Of a DNA stretch of 64,000 nucleotides, positions 1 to 9,355 are shown in pieces. A program made the translations under genes and the position numbers. A model generated the notes under the pieces. It worked only from the letters and a program-made list of their open reading frames with translations. It was not told the DNA's origin and made no database searches. Source of the DNA: an uncultured Caulobacter sp. (lineage in GTDB: Bacteria; Pseudomonadota; Alphaproteobacteria; Caulobacterales; Caulobacteraceae). The number at the start of each line of letters is the position of its first letter. Position 1 is the stretch's first letter. Location of the stretch: positions 62,001-126,000 of the forward strand of contig NZ_CAMQSF010000003.1 of NCBI RefSeq assembly GCF_947036865.1. Direction: 5' to 3'.

Positions 1-640
1 ATGGCAGCTTCGACACCTGCACCGGGCCGGCGTGACCGAGGCGGTGGTCGTCACCGGTTTCCGCGCCGATCTGGTCGAGGCCGAGGTGGCGCGCTTGACC
101 TTGCCGGGCCTTACGATCCGCACGCTCTACAATCCGTTCTACAGCGTCACCGACAATCTCGCGACCTGCTGGCTGGCGCGCGAGGAAATGCGCGGCGGGC
201 CGTTCATGATCCTCAATGGCGACACCCTGTTCGAACCCGCCATCGCCGAGCGGCTGATCGGCGCGCCGCCGGCCCCGATCACCGTCACCGTCGATCGCAA
301 GGCCGAAGGCTATGACAGCGACGACATGAAGGTGCTGACCGACGGCGACGCCCTGCGCGCGATCGGCAAGACCATCCCCGAGTACGACGCAGAATCGATC
401 GGCTTCCTGCGCTTCGACACCGAAGGCTCGGCCCTGTTCGTCGAGACTCTGGAGAGGATCATGCGCGGGCCGGAAGGTCTCAAGCGCTGGTATCTCAGCG
501 TGATCCACGAGATCGCCCAGGCTCACGACGTCGTGCGGGTGCGCTCGATCGAAGGTCTGGACTGGGCCGAGATGGACTTTCCGGAGGACCTTGTCCGCAA
601 CCGCGCGCTGACCGCGCTGTGGGCGGCCGAGGCCGTTTAG
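1..640 (+). CDS. NTP transferase (sugar-phosphate/phosphoglycerate cytidylyltransferase type), 5'-truncated by window edge; candidate phosphoglycerate cytidylyltransferase of the ceramide head-group pathway (tentative cpgD by context)
   Basis: ORF 32..640 reads open upstream to the window edge (WQLRHLHRAGVTEAVVVTGFRAD...); motifs LNGDTLFEP, WAEMDFPEDL typical of nucleotidyltransferases. Confidence 0.75.
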   Translation, partial: WQLRHLHRAGVTEAVVVTGFRADLVEAEVARLTLPGLTIRTLYNPFYSVTDNLATCWLAREEMRGGPFMILNGDTLFEPAIAERLIGAPPAPITVTVDRKAEGYDSDDMKVLTDGDALRAIGKTIPEYDAESIGFLRFDTEGSALFVETLERIMRGPEGLKRWYLSVIHEIAQAHDVVRVRSIEGLDWAEMDFPEDLVRNRALTALWAAEAV

Positions 641-677
641 GCCAGGCTGGGGGCGACGAAGGGCGAGGCTTCGCGGC

Positions 678-1439
678 TCAAGCCTTCTCGCCGACGATCC
701 GCCGCACGAGGTCGAGGTCCGAGGGCTTGTCGACGTCCACCGCCGCCAGACCGTCGTGCGCCCGGACGGCGGCGGCCTTGACCCCCGCCAGGCGACCCAG
801 GCGCAGCACGGCCTCGTCCAGGGTCAGTCGGTTCAGGAGATAGCGGAAGAGGAACGAAGGCCCCAGCAGGGCTGCGATCTTCCAGGGCTGTTTGCGCATC
901 GCCTCGACCTTGCGCCAGACGTGGACGACGTTCAGCGCGGCCTCGTTGCGCAGGACGAAGAGGTTGCAGCCCGAATAGCGGCCGTCCTGGAAGCGCAGAT
1001 AGGTCCGCTGGGTCCCCGGCGCGGCGGCCTGGACCTTCTCCTCGGACGCCAGCAGCACGGCGACATCGGCCCAGTCGGGACAGTCCGCCAGGAAGCTCGT
1101 GATCCACTCGGGCTTGAGCAGCGCGTGGTCGACCGTGGTCACCAGCAGCGGAAAGCCCAGCGCGCCCGCGGCGGTCTCGACGCTCTGGCTGGGGCCGGAC
1201 GCGGGGGGGAGGATGACCACGTCGGCGTCCGCCAGGCGCGTCTTGATCGCCTCGTCATTGGCCGCGACGCCGATCGTCTCCGGCCCCGCCGCGCCGACCG
1301 CGCTCAGGACCCGGTCGAGCAGCGCGCGCCCCTCCAGCGTGATCAGCGCCTTGTGGCTCACCCCGGCATAGGCGGCGACGGGATCGACCTCGCCGCCGCG
1401 CGATCCGGCCAGGATCAGGGCCTTGAACCCTTGGTTCAA
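678..1439 (-). CDS. MobA-like NTP transferase domain protein
   Basis: ALILAGSRGGE...HKALITLEGRALLDRVL...LLVTTVDHALL; likely TTG start at 1439 overlapping the upstream stop codon. Confidence 0.75.
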   Translation of the reverse strand: MNQGFKALILAGSRGGEVDPVAAYAGVSHKALITLEGRALLDRVLSAVGAAGPETIGVAANDEAIKTRLADADVVILPPASGPSQSVETAAGALGFPLLVTTVDHALLKPEWITSFLADCPDWADVAVLLASEEKVQAAAPGTQRTYLRFQDGRYSGCNLFVLRNEAALNVVHVWRKVEAMRKQPWKIAALLGPSFLFRYLLNRLTLDEAVLRLGRLAGVKAAAVRAHDGLAAVDVDKPSDLDLVRRIVGEKA

Positions 1440-2593
1440 AGCGCCTTCTCGTAGATCCGATAGGTCTTGTAGTGCGTGCCGCCGACGTTCTCGGCGATGT
1501 GGGTCATCGCCTTGTTGTCCTCGAGCACCCACGAGATTTCATAGCGGTTGTAGCCGAGCGACATCGCCATATCGCGGCTGGCCTTCATCATCCAGAACGG
1601 CAGCATGCGGCCGCGCTGGGTGGACGAGAACTTGCGCTTGACCCCCATCAGCGGAATCCGCGCCGACTTCACGCCCTTGACCTTCAGTCGCCACAGCAGC
1701 TTGGCCCAGCCGAACGGCAACAGCTTGCCGTTCAGGTCGGCGATCGCCTCATTGACATTGGGCAGGAAGACGACGACGCCGGCGGCCTCGCCGTCGATCT
1801 CCGCGAACCAAACCAGGCGCTGGTCGATCACCTGCTTCAAGGCCTTGGCCAGTTGGCGGGTCTCGGCCTCGGTCGTGGGGGTGAAGCCCCAGTTGTCCTT
1901 CCAGGCGTCGTTCAGGATCTCGGTCAGGGTCTGGACCTCGGCGTCGTAGCGCTTCATGTCCAACTGGCGCAGCACGACGCCCGCCGGCAGGCCGCGCTTG
2001 ACGCGGCGCTGGGCGATCTCGGGGATGTCGCCGGTCTCGTCGGCCGTATAGGCGAAGATGTCCTTGGCCTTGGCGTAGCCCTGCTCCTCGACCCGCTTGC
2101 CCGTATAGATCGGATCATGACCCATCATCACCATGGGCGGCGTGTCGAAGCCCCAGACCAGCAGGCCGACCTCTTCGTTGATCGACAGGTTGAAGGGTCC
2201 GACGACATGGGTGCGGCCGCGGGCGCGCAGCCAGTCCTCGGCGCTGCGGAACAGGATCTGGAACACCGCCGGATCGTCCTCGGCGGCGATCATGCCGAAG
2301 TGCCCGTCCAGGCGACCGGGCGCGGGCTGCGGCGTCAGCTGGTCGATCTGGGCGCTGATCCGGCCGACGTCGCGGCCGCCGCGCGTGGCCAGGAACAGCT
2401 GCACCTCGGCGTGGGCGAAGAACGGATTGGTCTTCGGCGTCAGCGCCTCCAGCCGCTCCAGGGTCAGGGGCGTGATCCAGTTGGGATCCCTGGCGTTCAG
2501 GCGCGCGGGCAGGGCGACGAAGCGCTTGAGCTCGTCCTGCGTCTTGACGGGGATGACCGTCAGATCGGCGTTCGCGGAGTCGAAAGGCATCAC
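1436..2593 (-). CDS. bcerS: Bacterial ceramide synthase (GNAT-like N-acyltransferase)
   Basis: ~385 aa GNAT-like protein in the sphingolipid locus, matching the position and type of Caulobacter CC_1154; family recognition plus synteny. Confidence 0.75.
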   Translation of the reverse strand: MMPFDSANADLTVIPVKTQDELKRFVALPARLNARDPNWITPLTLERLEALTPKTNPFFAHAEVQLFLATRGGRDVGRISAQIDQLTPQPAPGRLDGHFGMIAAEDDPAVFQILFRSAEDWLRARGRTHVVGPFNLSINEEVGLLVWGFDTPPMVMMGHDPIYTGKRVEEQGYAKAKDIFAYTADETGDIPEIAQRRVKRGLPAGVVLRQLDMKRYDAEVQTLTEILNDAWKDNWGFTPTTEAETRQLAKALKQVIDQRLVWFAEIDGEAAGVVVFLPNVNEAIADLNGKLLPFGWAKLLWRLKVKGVKSARIPLMGVKRKFSSTQRGRMLPFWMMKASRDMAMSLGYNRYEISWVLEDNKAMTHIAENVGGTHYKTYRIYEKAL

Positions 2594-3651
2594 CCCTCCA
2601 GGGCTAAGAAGGCGCGGACGGCGAGCGCGCCGAAGATCGCGGGAGCGGCCCAGACGGCCAGGAACGGAGACAGGGCGCCCGACTCGCCCAGCGCGGTCAG
2701 CATGCCGTTGGCCACCAGGAAGAACAGGCCCGCCGCCAAGCCGGTGGTCAACAGCATCGCGCCTTGCCCGCTGCGGAAATTGGCCAGCGCCACCGGCGCG
2801 CTCAGCAGCAGCATCACCAAGGCCACGAACGGACCAGCGAACGCGGCCTGCAGATGGGTGGCGTAGAAGCTTTCGGGACGGTCCGAGCCGCCGTTCGCCA
2901 GCGCGCGACGGGCCGAGGCCGCGGTCGGCGCGGCGTCCTCGGCGAACAGGCCTTGCACGTCAGCGGGCCGAAGGGCGGTCGGCCAGGTGGTCGAGGTGGC
3001 GGTGGAGGTCTGGGCCAGGTCGCCGGCGAAGCGCGTCGTGCGCGGCTGATCCAGTGTCCAGGCTTCGTTGACGAACCGCGCGCGCGGCGCCTCGACCTTC
3101 TCGACCAGGATGCCCTTGTCGTTGCGGCGGAAGAGGGTCAGCGTGTCGATCGTGCGACCGTCCGCCGAGGCCTTGGCGGCGATCACGAGGTCGGCGCCCG
3201 CCCGGAAGGTGCGCGGCGGCGCGACCTTGCGCTGGGCGACGGGGGTCGTGTTCTTCCACCATTCGGCCAGGGTCGGGTCGGCGCGCGGGGCCAACACCTG
3301 GCCGCAGAGGACGTCCAGCAGCATCACCGCGACGGCCGCCGGCATGGCCATGGCCACGATGCGGTAGCCTGAAATGCCCGTGGCGCGCATGGCCACGACC
3401 GCGTTCTCGCGGGCCAGTTGCGAGAAGGCGAACAGGCCCCCTGCCAGGACCGACAGCGGCGCGACTTGCTCAAAAAGGCGCGGCAGACGCAGGGCCGCGT
3501 AGTAGAGGACCCCCGCGACGCCCAGGCCTCGGTCCAGAATGTCGGTCGTCACGTCCAGCAGATCCAGGATCTGCAGGATGGACATCAGGATCACGGCCGC
3601 GCCCAGGATATGCGTGGCCACGGTCCGCAGGACGTAGAGGTAAAGCTTCAT
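2590..3651 (-). CDS. LptG-like YjgP/YjgQ family permease (paralogue within sphingolipid locus)
   Basis: N-terminal TM, LLDVTTDILDRGLG..., central periplasmic domain, three C-terminal TMs; 4-nt overlaps with both neighbours. Confidence 0.8.
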   Translation of the reverse strand: MKLYLYVLRTVATHILGAAVILMSILQILDLLDVTTDILDRGLGVAGVLYYAALRLPRLFEQVAPLSVLAGGLFAFSQLARENAVVAMRATGISGYRIVAMAMPAAVAVMLLDVLCGQVLAPRADPTLAEWWKNTTPVAQRKVAPPRTFRAGADLVIAAKASADGRTIDTLTLFRRNDKGILVEKVEAPRARFVNEAWTLDQPRTTRFAGDLAQTSTATSTTWPTALRPADVQGLFAEDAAPTAASARRALANGGSDRPESFYATHLQAAFAGPFVALVMLLLSAPVALANFRSGQGAMLLTTGLAAGLFFLVANGMLTALGESGALSPFLAVWAAPAIFGALAVRAFLALEG

Positions 3652-4868
3652 GCGGGAAGTCGCTTCCGGGGCAAGGGTAGGGCGCGAACGACGCGCGTGA
3701 CCAGCTTGTTGATCCGGCGAACCAGACGCGACACCGGCGTGTCGCCGGGCCGCGTGCGGCTGCCGACGAACAGCCAGACCGCCAGGCCGGTGAAGATCAG
3801 GAACGGGACCCAGATGGCGGGCAGGGCCGCCACCTTGCCGGTCTTGGCCAGGCTCTGGCCCAGTTGCAGCGCGTGCTGGAAGGCGATCAGCAGCAGGCCC
3901 GCCATGATCAGGCCCGGCGCGCGATTGCCGCGCTTGGACGCCAGGCCCAGGGGGAAGGCCAGAAGCGGCAGGAACGGCAGAAACGCGGCCCGCGCCCAGC
4001 GGCCGTAGAACTCGCTCATCAGCGTGCCCTTGGAGACTACCGGGTGAGGCGACTTGGCCTGATCCAGCAGTTCGCCCATGGTCAGCTCGCGCTCGTCGCC
4101 GCCGCGCGCGCGCAGCAGAACGGCGGCGGCGGCCAGCGGAGTCTGGGTGGTCAGGCGGCTGAAGGCGAGGTTGCGATAGGCGCCCCCGCCGTCCATCGCG
4201 ATGCGGCGGCCGTCGCGCAGACCCATTGTCACGGTTTTGCCGTCCGCGTCGATCCGAAGATCGGCCGAGGCGGCGGTGATGATCTCTTCGTGGCCGCGCG
4301 CGTCCTTGCGGCGGATGAACACCCGCGTCAGCCGCTGGCCGGCGAGGTCGGCGCTGTCGGCGGTGAGCAGCGATCCGGAGTCGTCGATGAACGCGCCGCC
4401 GGCGAGCTTACCGTTCCATCCGGCGTTGATCGCGGCGTGCATGACCGCCCGGTAGGCGTAGCGGCTGTAGGGCTGCATGTAGCCGAACACCACGACGCTG
4501 AAGACGCTGAGGAAGACGGCGACGGCCAGGAAAGGCGCGGCGATCCGCTCCAGCGACTGACCGCTGGCCAGCAGGGCGTCGATCTCCGAGCCGTCCGAGA
4601 GCTTGGTGATCACGATGAACAGCGCCAGGAAGAACGCCATCGGCAGGGCCAGGCCCAGATAGTGCGGCACCAGGTTGAAGGCCAGCTGCGAGACGTAGTC
4701 GAACCGCGCGCTGCTTTGCGACAGCGCGTCCAGGAGCCGCAGGACGCGCTCCAGCAGCAGCGCGACGACGGTGACGCCCAGGCAGGCGATCAGCGGCCAG
4801 AACAGCAGGCGCAGCAGATAGCGGTCGATCAGGCGCCCCGGCGCGACCGTGAGGTCCTGAACGCTCAC
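3648..4868 (-). CDS. LptF-like YjgP/YjgQ family permease (paralogue within sphingolipid locus)
   Basis: GRLIDRYLLRLLFWPLIACLGVTVVALLLERVLRLLD, SDGSEIDALLASGQS; GTG start at 4868 overlapping upstream stop (GTGA). Confidence 0.82.
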   Translation of the reverse strand: MSVQDLTVAPGRLIDRYLLRLLFWPLIACLGVTVVALLLERVLRLLDALSQSSARFDYVSQLAFNLVPHYLGLALPMAFFLALFIVITKLSDGSEIDALLASGQSLERIAAPFLAVAVFLSVFSVVVFGYMQPYSRYAYRAVMHAAINAGWNGKLAGGAFIDDSGSLLTADSADLAGQRLTRVFIRRKDARGHEEIITAASADLRIDADGKTVTMGLRDGRRIAMDGGGAYRNLAFSRLTTQTPLAAAAVLLRARGGDERELTMGELLDQAKSPHPVVSKGTLMSEFYGRWARAAFLPFLPLLAFPLGLASKRGNRAPGLIMAGLLLIAFQHALQLGQSLAKTGKVAALPAIWVPFLIFTGLAVWLFVGSRTRPGDTPVSRLVRRINKLVTRVVRALPLPRKRLPA

Positions 4869-5302
4869 GCGCGCACCCAAGCCTCGGCCAGGCGTTCGGC
4901 CAGTTGTTCGACGGTTTCCGGCGACAGCTCCACGGCCGTGCTCAGCGCCGGAGCGGCGGGCCAGCCGGCGTCGGGGAACGACATGCCCGCGTGCTCGCGC
5001 GTCCCGGCGTAGCGCGGGATCACGTGAAAGTGGACGTCCCTGTCGACCATCATCAGCATCAGGTAGTTGATCTTCTCGTAGTCGACGGCGGCCTTGAGCA
5101 GGCGCTCGATCCCCGCGACCGCGACCTGGAGGTCGGCGAAAGCGGCGGGACTCACGTCGGAGAACGCCTGCGCCGCTTCCTTGCACACCAGCACCAAAGA
5201 CCCAAACGTCGGCTGCTTGGGGCGGACCAGAATCAGCCAGTGATCGGTCTCCGCGATCTTGGAGCGGGGATAGCCGAACGCGAGGGCCGTGGGATTGGTC
5301 AT
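4865..5302 (-). CDS. HIT family protein
   Basis: WLILVRPKQPTFGSLVLVCKE...VHFHVIPRY (HxHxxP-type motif). Confidence 0.8.
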   Translation of the reverse strand: MTNPTALAFGYPRSKIAETDHWLILVRPKQPTFGSLVLVCKEAAQAFSDVSPAAFADLQVAVAGIERLLKAAVDYEKINYLMLMMVDRDVHFHVIPRYAGTREHAGMSFPDAGWPAAPALSTAVELSPETVEQLAERLAEAWVRA

Positions 5303-5360
5303 GGGAAAGCCGGAACCGTGGGCGGACGTCGCCCTGGCGTAACAATAGGGACGCGGCCTT

Positions 5361-6296
5361 TTACAGGGAAGCACGATCCGTGTGGAGCGTCGCCTTCCTG
5401 GCCAGATCGACCAGGCTGTAGCGGCCAAGCTCCGCCAGCCCGTCGCGGCCCGGCTCGATCCCACGGACCACGATCCGCGCCCGCCGGCCGCCGTCGGGGC
5501 CGTCCTCGATCTCGATCGCGTGCCAGCGCGCGGGCGAATGACCGCCGGGGCGGGCCGAGGCCGAGGGGACGCCCAGCACCGGAATGACCGAGCCGTTCGG
5601 GCCGAGAACGGCGCCGACCAGGGCCTCGTGCGCGTGGCCGTGCAGGACGAGGTCGGCGCCCCTGCGCGCCAGCACGGCGCGCAGGGCGTCCTGGTCGTCG
5701 AGGGCCTTGCGCCTGGACACCGCGCCCTTCTGCGGCGGGTGGTGCAGCACCACGATCCGGAAGCGCTCGGCATGGACGGGATCGGCCAGGGCGGCGTCCA
5801 GGCGCTCCAACTGCTCGGCGCCCAGCCGGCCGGTGGCGAGGTGGGGCGCGGTCGGCACGGCAGAGCAGAGGTTGAAGATGGCCGCCGGCCCGCGCACGCG
5901 GACTTGCGGGAACGCCGCCTCGCCCGCGTCGCCCAGCCAGGGCGTCCAGGCGGCGAAACGCTCCGGGCCGCCCGCGCCGGCCAGGGCGTCGTGGTTGCCC
6001 GGACTGACCGTGAAATCGCTGGCCGGACCCAGCGATTCCAGCCAGGCGCGCGCCGCCATGATCTCCGTATGCGAAGCAAAGTTGGTGAGATCGCCGCTGA
6101 TCACCACATGGTCTGGGTTGGCGGCCTTGAGGTCGGCGACAAGGGCCGCCAGCACTTCGGGCCGGTGGACCTTGCGCTTCCTGCGCCAGGCGACGCGGCT
6201 CAGCAGGCGCTTGGTGACGACGTCCTTCCAGCCGAACGCGTCCGGCGGCGGCGGCAGATGGGGGTCCGAAAGGTGCGCGATGCGGTAAATGGACAA
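5361..6296 (-). CDS. Metallophosphoesterase
   Basis: AHLSDPHLP..., VVISGDLTN, SPGNHD, LHGHAHE calcineurin-like motifs. Confidence 0.9.
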   Translation of the reverse strand: MSIYRIAHLSDPHLPPPPDAFGWKDVVTKRLLSRVAWRRKRKVHRPEVLAALVADLKAANPDHVVISGDLTNFASHTEIMAARAWLESLGPASDFTVSPGNHDALAGAGGPERFAAWTPWLGDAGEAAFPQVRVRGPAAIFNLCSAVPTAPHLATGRLGAEQLERLDAALADPVHAERFRIVVLHHPPQKGAVSRRKALDDQDALRAVLARRGADLVLHGHAHEALVGAVLGPNGSVIPVLGVPSASARPGGHSPARWHAIEIEDGPDGGRRARIVVRGIEPGRDGLAELGRYSLVDLARKATLHTDRASL

Positions 6297-6453
6297 GAGG
6301 GCTCGGGTCGTTCTGGTGGAAGCGGTCGAAGCTGCTTATCAATCGCTCCGGGTTGCAAGGGTAGATCTGTCGTTGAGTAGTGGAAATCAAAGCCGAGCCA
6401 ACCTCGAGCCGCGCGCTCTGACGGTCGGGCGGGGCGGCGGCCGGATCTGGGGC

Positions 6454-7512
6454 ATGACCTCGCCCGAGCGCCTGTCGCGGATCTATCGGCGTATCGGCTT
6501 GATCGAGACGCCGGCCGTCGACCTGTCGCATGCGGTGGTCGCGGTCGACGCCGGCTGGGTGTTCGACGAGTCGCTGATCAAGGCGCTGGCGGGCCGAGAA
6601 GGCGCGGTGCTGGTCGACGAGGCTGGCCGCGCGGTGGCCGTCCACGCGCCGGCCGACCTGGCCTACGCGGCTTCGGACGCCCTGGCGGCGGGACAGGACC
6701 CCTCGACGCTGGATCCGCGACTGACGCGTCTGACCGCGCTGGAGCTGGGCTCGGCCTATAACAGCGCCCTCCGCAAGCGCGAGCCGCCGGTTCTGGAGCG
6801 GCTGACGCCCGAGACGGTCCGCGCCGTCGAGAAGCGCCTGTTCCAGGGCTCGTACAAGGGCGTCACCGACCTCGTCACCAAGTATGTCTGGCCGACGCCG
6901 GCGCGGATCGTCACCCGCTGGTGCGCGATCGCCAGGATGACGCCGAACCAGGTCACCGGGATCGGCTTTCTGCTGGTGCTGGCCGCCATGGCCCTGTTCT
7001 GGACCGGCCACTTCGGCTGGGGCCTGGTCTGCGCCTGGATCATGACCTTTCTCGACACCGTCGACGGCAAGCTGGCGCGGGTCACCCTGACCTCGTCCAA
7101 GTGGGGCAACGTCTTCGATCACGGCATAGACCTGCTGCATCCGCCGTTCTGGTGGTGGGCCTGGTTCGTCGGCGTCGGCGCGGTCGGTCAGACGATCCCG
7201 TACGCCAATCTCTGCCTGTTCATCGTGATCGCCGGCTATGTCGCCCAGCGCGTGGAGGAGGGGATCTTCCTGGCCCTCTTCAAGCTGGAGATGCATGCTT
7301 GGCGACCGTTCGACAGCTTCTTCCGCCTGATCACCGCGCGCCGCAATCCGAACCTGATCCTGCTGACCGCCTGCGCCTTGTTCGGGCGACCGGATCTTGG
7401 CTTCGTGCTGGTCACGGTCTGGACCGCCGCGTGCTTCGTGGTGCACGCTGTCCAGATCCTGCAAGGTTTGATCGCGCCGAAGGGCTCGATCCGCTCGTGG
7501 CTGTCGACATGA
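6454..7512 (+). CDS. CDP-alcohol phosphatidyltransferase family protein with N-terminal extension (tentative cpgC)
   Basis: DTVDGKLARVTLTSSKWGNVFDHGID matches the CDP-alcohol phosphotransferase motif DGxxAR(x8)GxxxDxxxD; multiple TMs. Confidence 0.88.
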   Translation: MTSPERLSRIYRRIGLIETPAVDLSHAVVAVDAGWVFDESLIKALAGREGAVLVDEAGRAVAVHAPADLAYAASDALAAGQDPSTLDPRLTRLTALELGSAYNSALRKREPPVLERLTPETVRAVEKRLFQGSYKGVTDLVTKYVWPTPARIVTRWCAIARMTPNQVTGIGFLLVLAAMALFWTGHFGWGLVCAWIMTFLDTVDGKLARVTLTSSKWGNVFDHGIDLLHPPFWWWAWFVGVGAVGQTIPYANLCLFIVIAGYVAQRVEEGIFLALFKLEMHAWRPFDSFFRLITARRNPNLILLTACALFGRPDLGFVLVTVWTAACFVVHAVQILQGLIAPKGSIRSWLST

Positions 7513-8426
7513 GGCGCATCGGGGTCGTTCGCAATCCGAGAAGCCACGGCAACCGGGTGCACCCGCCCGGCCCGCCGCCAGAGGGCGTGCGTCTCGTCGA
7601 GCCGCTGGGGCGCGACGCCTTGAGAGCCGAATTGGAGACCTTCGCGCGCGAGGGCCTGGACCTCCTGGTCATCGACGGCGGCGACGGCACGGTGCGCGAC
7701 GTCATCAGCCTCTTGCCGCACACGTTCGGCGAAGCGCCGCCGCTGCTGGCGGTGTTGCCGTCCGGCAAGACCAACGTGCTGGCCATCGATCTGGGAACGT
7801 CCGCCGCCTGGGGCCTGGAGCAGGCGCTGGCCGCCGCGCGCGGCGAAGAACCGCGCATCAAGTCGCGACCGCCGCTGCGGATCAGCTGGGCCGACGGGCG
7901 CCGCCCTTGCCTGCAGGGCTTCTTTTTCGGCGTCGGCGCTCCGGTCAAGGCGACCAGCCTGGCGCAGAAGGCCCACAAGGTGGGAGTCTTCCACAATTTC
8001 GCGGTCGGCCTGACCATCTTCACCGCGACGCTTGGCGCCCTGTTCGGCGGCGCGCGCGACGAGTGGCGCGAGGGCGTGCCGGCCAGGCTGGTGCTGGACG
8101 GCCAGGAGCAGCCTCCCGGCGAACGCTTCGCCGTGGTCGCCACGGCCCTCAAGCGCCTGCCGTTCGGACTCAAGCCGTTCGGCGATCCGCGCGAGGGGCT
8201 CAAGCTGCTGGACGTCGACGCCCCGCCGCGCCGGCTCTGGAAAGCGATGCCCCTGGTGCTCAGCGGCAAGGCCGAGCCGCGCCTCGAGGGGCTGGGCTAT
8301 CGACGTCGCGATCCCAGCGTCGTCGAACTGGGCGGCGGCGCGCCGTTCGTGCTGGACGGCGAGACCTTCGAGGGCGGCGACCTGACGATCGGCTTGGGTC
8401 CGTCGCTGCGGTTCCTGGTCGGATGA
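7509..8426 (+). CDS. cerK: Ceramide/diacylglycerol kinase-type lipid kinase
   Basis: DAGKc-like: VVRNPRSHGN, LLVIDGGDGTVRDV, LLAVLPSGKTNVLA; 4-nt overlap with upstream gene; same neighbourhood as Caulobacter CerK/CpgB. Confidence 0.82.
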   Translation: MRRIGVVRNPRSHGNRVHPPGPPPEGVRLVEPLGRDALRAELETFAREGLDLLVIDGGDGTVRDVISLLPHTFGEAPPLLAVLPSGKTNVLAIDLGTSAAWGLEQALAAARGEEPRIKSRPPLRISWADGRRPCLQGFFFGVGAPVKATSLAQKAHKVGVFHNFAVGLTIFTATLGALFGGARDEWREGVPARLVLDGQEQPPGERFAVVATALKRLPFGLKPFGDPREGLKLLDVDAPPRRLWKAMPLVLSGKAEPRLEGLGYRRRDPSVVELGGGAPFVLDGETFEGGDLTIGLGPSLRFLVG

Positions 8427-9301
8427 GCCGGCTGCGCGGCCTGGTCGCGGCCGAGCTCGGCGCCCCGACCCCCGCGCCGATCACCGCCTTCGCCGAGCGC
8501 TTGTCGCGCGTGTTTCCCGAAGCCCGCGCGGTGCTGTTCTACGGCTCGATCCTGCGGACCGGCGACCTGTCGGGGGTCCTGGACTACTACGTGCTGACCG
8601 AGCATCCGCCACGGGGGGTGCTTGGGGCCGTTTCGCGCGTCCTGTGGCCCGATGTCAGCTATCACGAGCTGACGCTGGACGGCCAGACGCTGCGCGCCAA
8701 GGTGGCGTCGATGACCCTGGCCCGGTTCCAGCGCGCGGCGAGCGGCGCCGGACTGGACACGACCATCTGGGCGCGTTTCGTGCAGCCCAGCGCCCTGGTC
8801 TGGGCGACCCCCGAGGCTCGCGGGACGGTGGTCGACGCGGTGACCGACGCCTGCCTTACAGCGGCGCGTTTCGCTCGCGCCCTCGGGCCGGTCGATGGAA
8901 CCGCGCAAGCGCTTTGGACGGCGCTGTTTCGCGAGACCTACAAGGCCGAGCTGCGGGTGGAGAAGGCCGGTCGGGAGGTCTCGATCCTGACCTTCGATCC
9001 AGAGCGCTACGAGGCCGTCATGGCGGCGGTCGAGGCCGACGACGGCCCCTTGTCGGCCGAGACCCGCGCGCGCCTGCTCGAGGCTTGGACGCCGCGAAGG
9101 CTGTTCGGCAAGCCGCTGAATGTCGCGCGGCTTATCAAGGCCGCCTTCACCTTCCGGGGCGCGTCGCGCTACGCGGCCTGGAAGATCGAGCGTCACACCG
9201 GCGTGCCGGTCGCCGTGACCCCCTGGCGCGAGCGTCATCCGATCCTGGCGGCGCCGGGCGTGCTGCTCAGGGTCTGGAGAAACCGGCGGCGGGCAGGCTG
9301 A
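8423..9301 (+). CDS. Nucleotidyltransferase-like protein of the ceramide head-group cluster (tentative cpgA)
   Basis: FYGSILRTGDLSGVLDYYVL (pol-beta-like GS..D.D pattern); ATGA-type overlap with the kinase ORF. Confidence 0.6.
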   Translation: MSRLRGLVAAELGAPTPAPITAFAERLSRVFPEARAVLFYGSILRTGDLSGVLDYYVLTEHPPRGVLGAVSRVLWPDVSYHELTLDGQTLRAKVASMTLARFQRAASGAGLDTTIWARFVQPSALVWATPEARGTVVDAVTDACLTAARFARALGPVDGTAQALWTALFRETYKAELRVEKAGREVSILTFDPERYEAVMAAVEADDGPLSAETRARLLEAWTPRRLFGKPLNVARLIKAAFTFRGASRYAAWKIERHTGVPVAVTPWRERHPILAAPGVLLRVWRNRRRAG

Positions 9302-9309
9302 AACGAAAA

Positions 9310-9332
9310 ACGCCCGGGCGAAGCCCGGGCGT
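9310..9332. terminator. Bidirectional intrinsic terminator between convergent head-group genes and spt
   Basis: Perfect stem ACGCCCGGGC-gaa-GCCCGGGCGT between convergent CDSs. Confidence 0.8.
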
Positions 9333-9355
9333 CTTCGTTCGGCGAGGCGAGGGCG

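Noticed and set aside
5299-7464. 721-aa minus-strand ORF spanning the metallophosphoesterase and CDP-alcohol transferase
   Set aside because: Wrong frame relative to two motif-supported genes; Arg/Pro/Gln-rich sequence.
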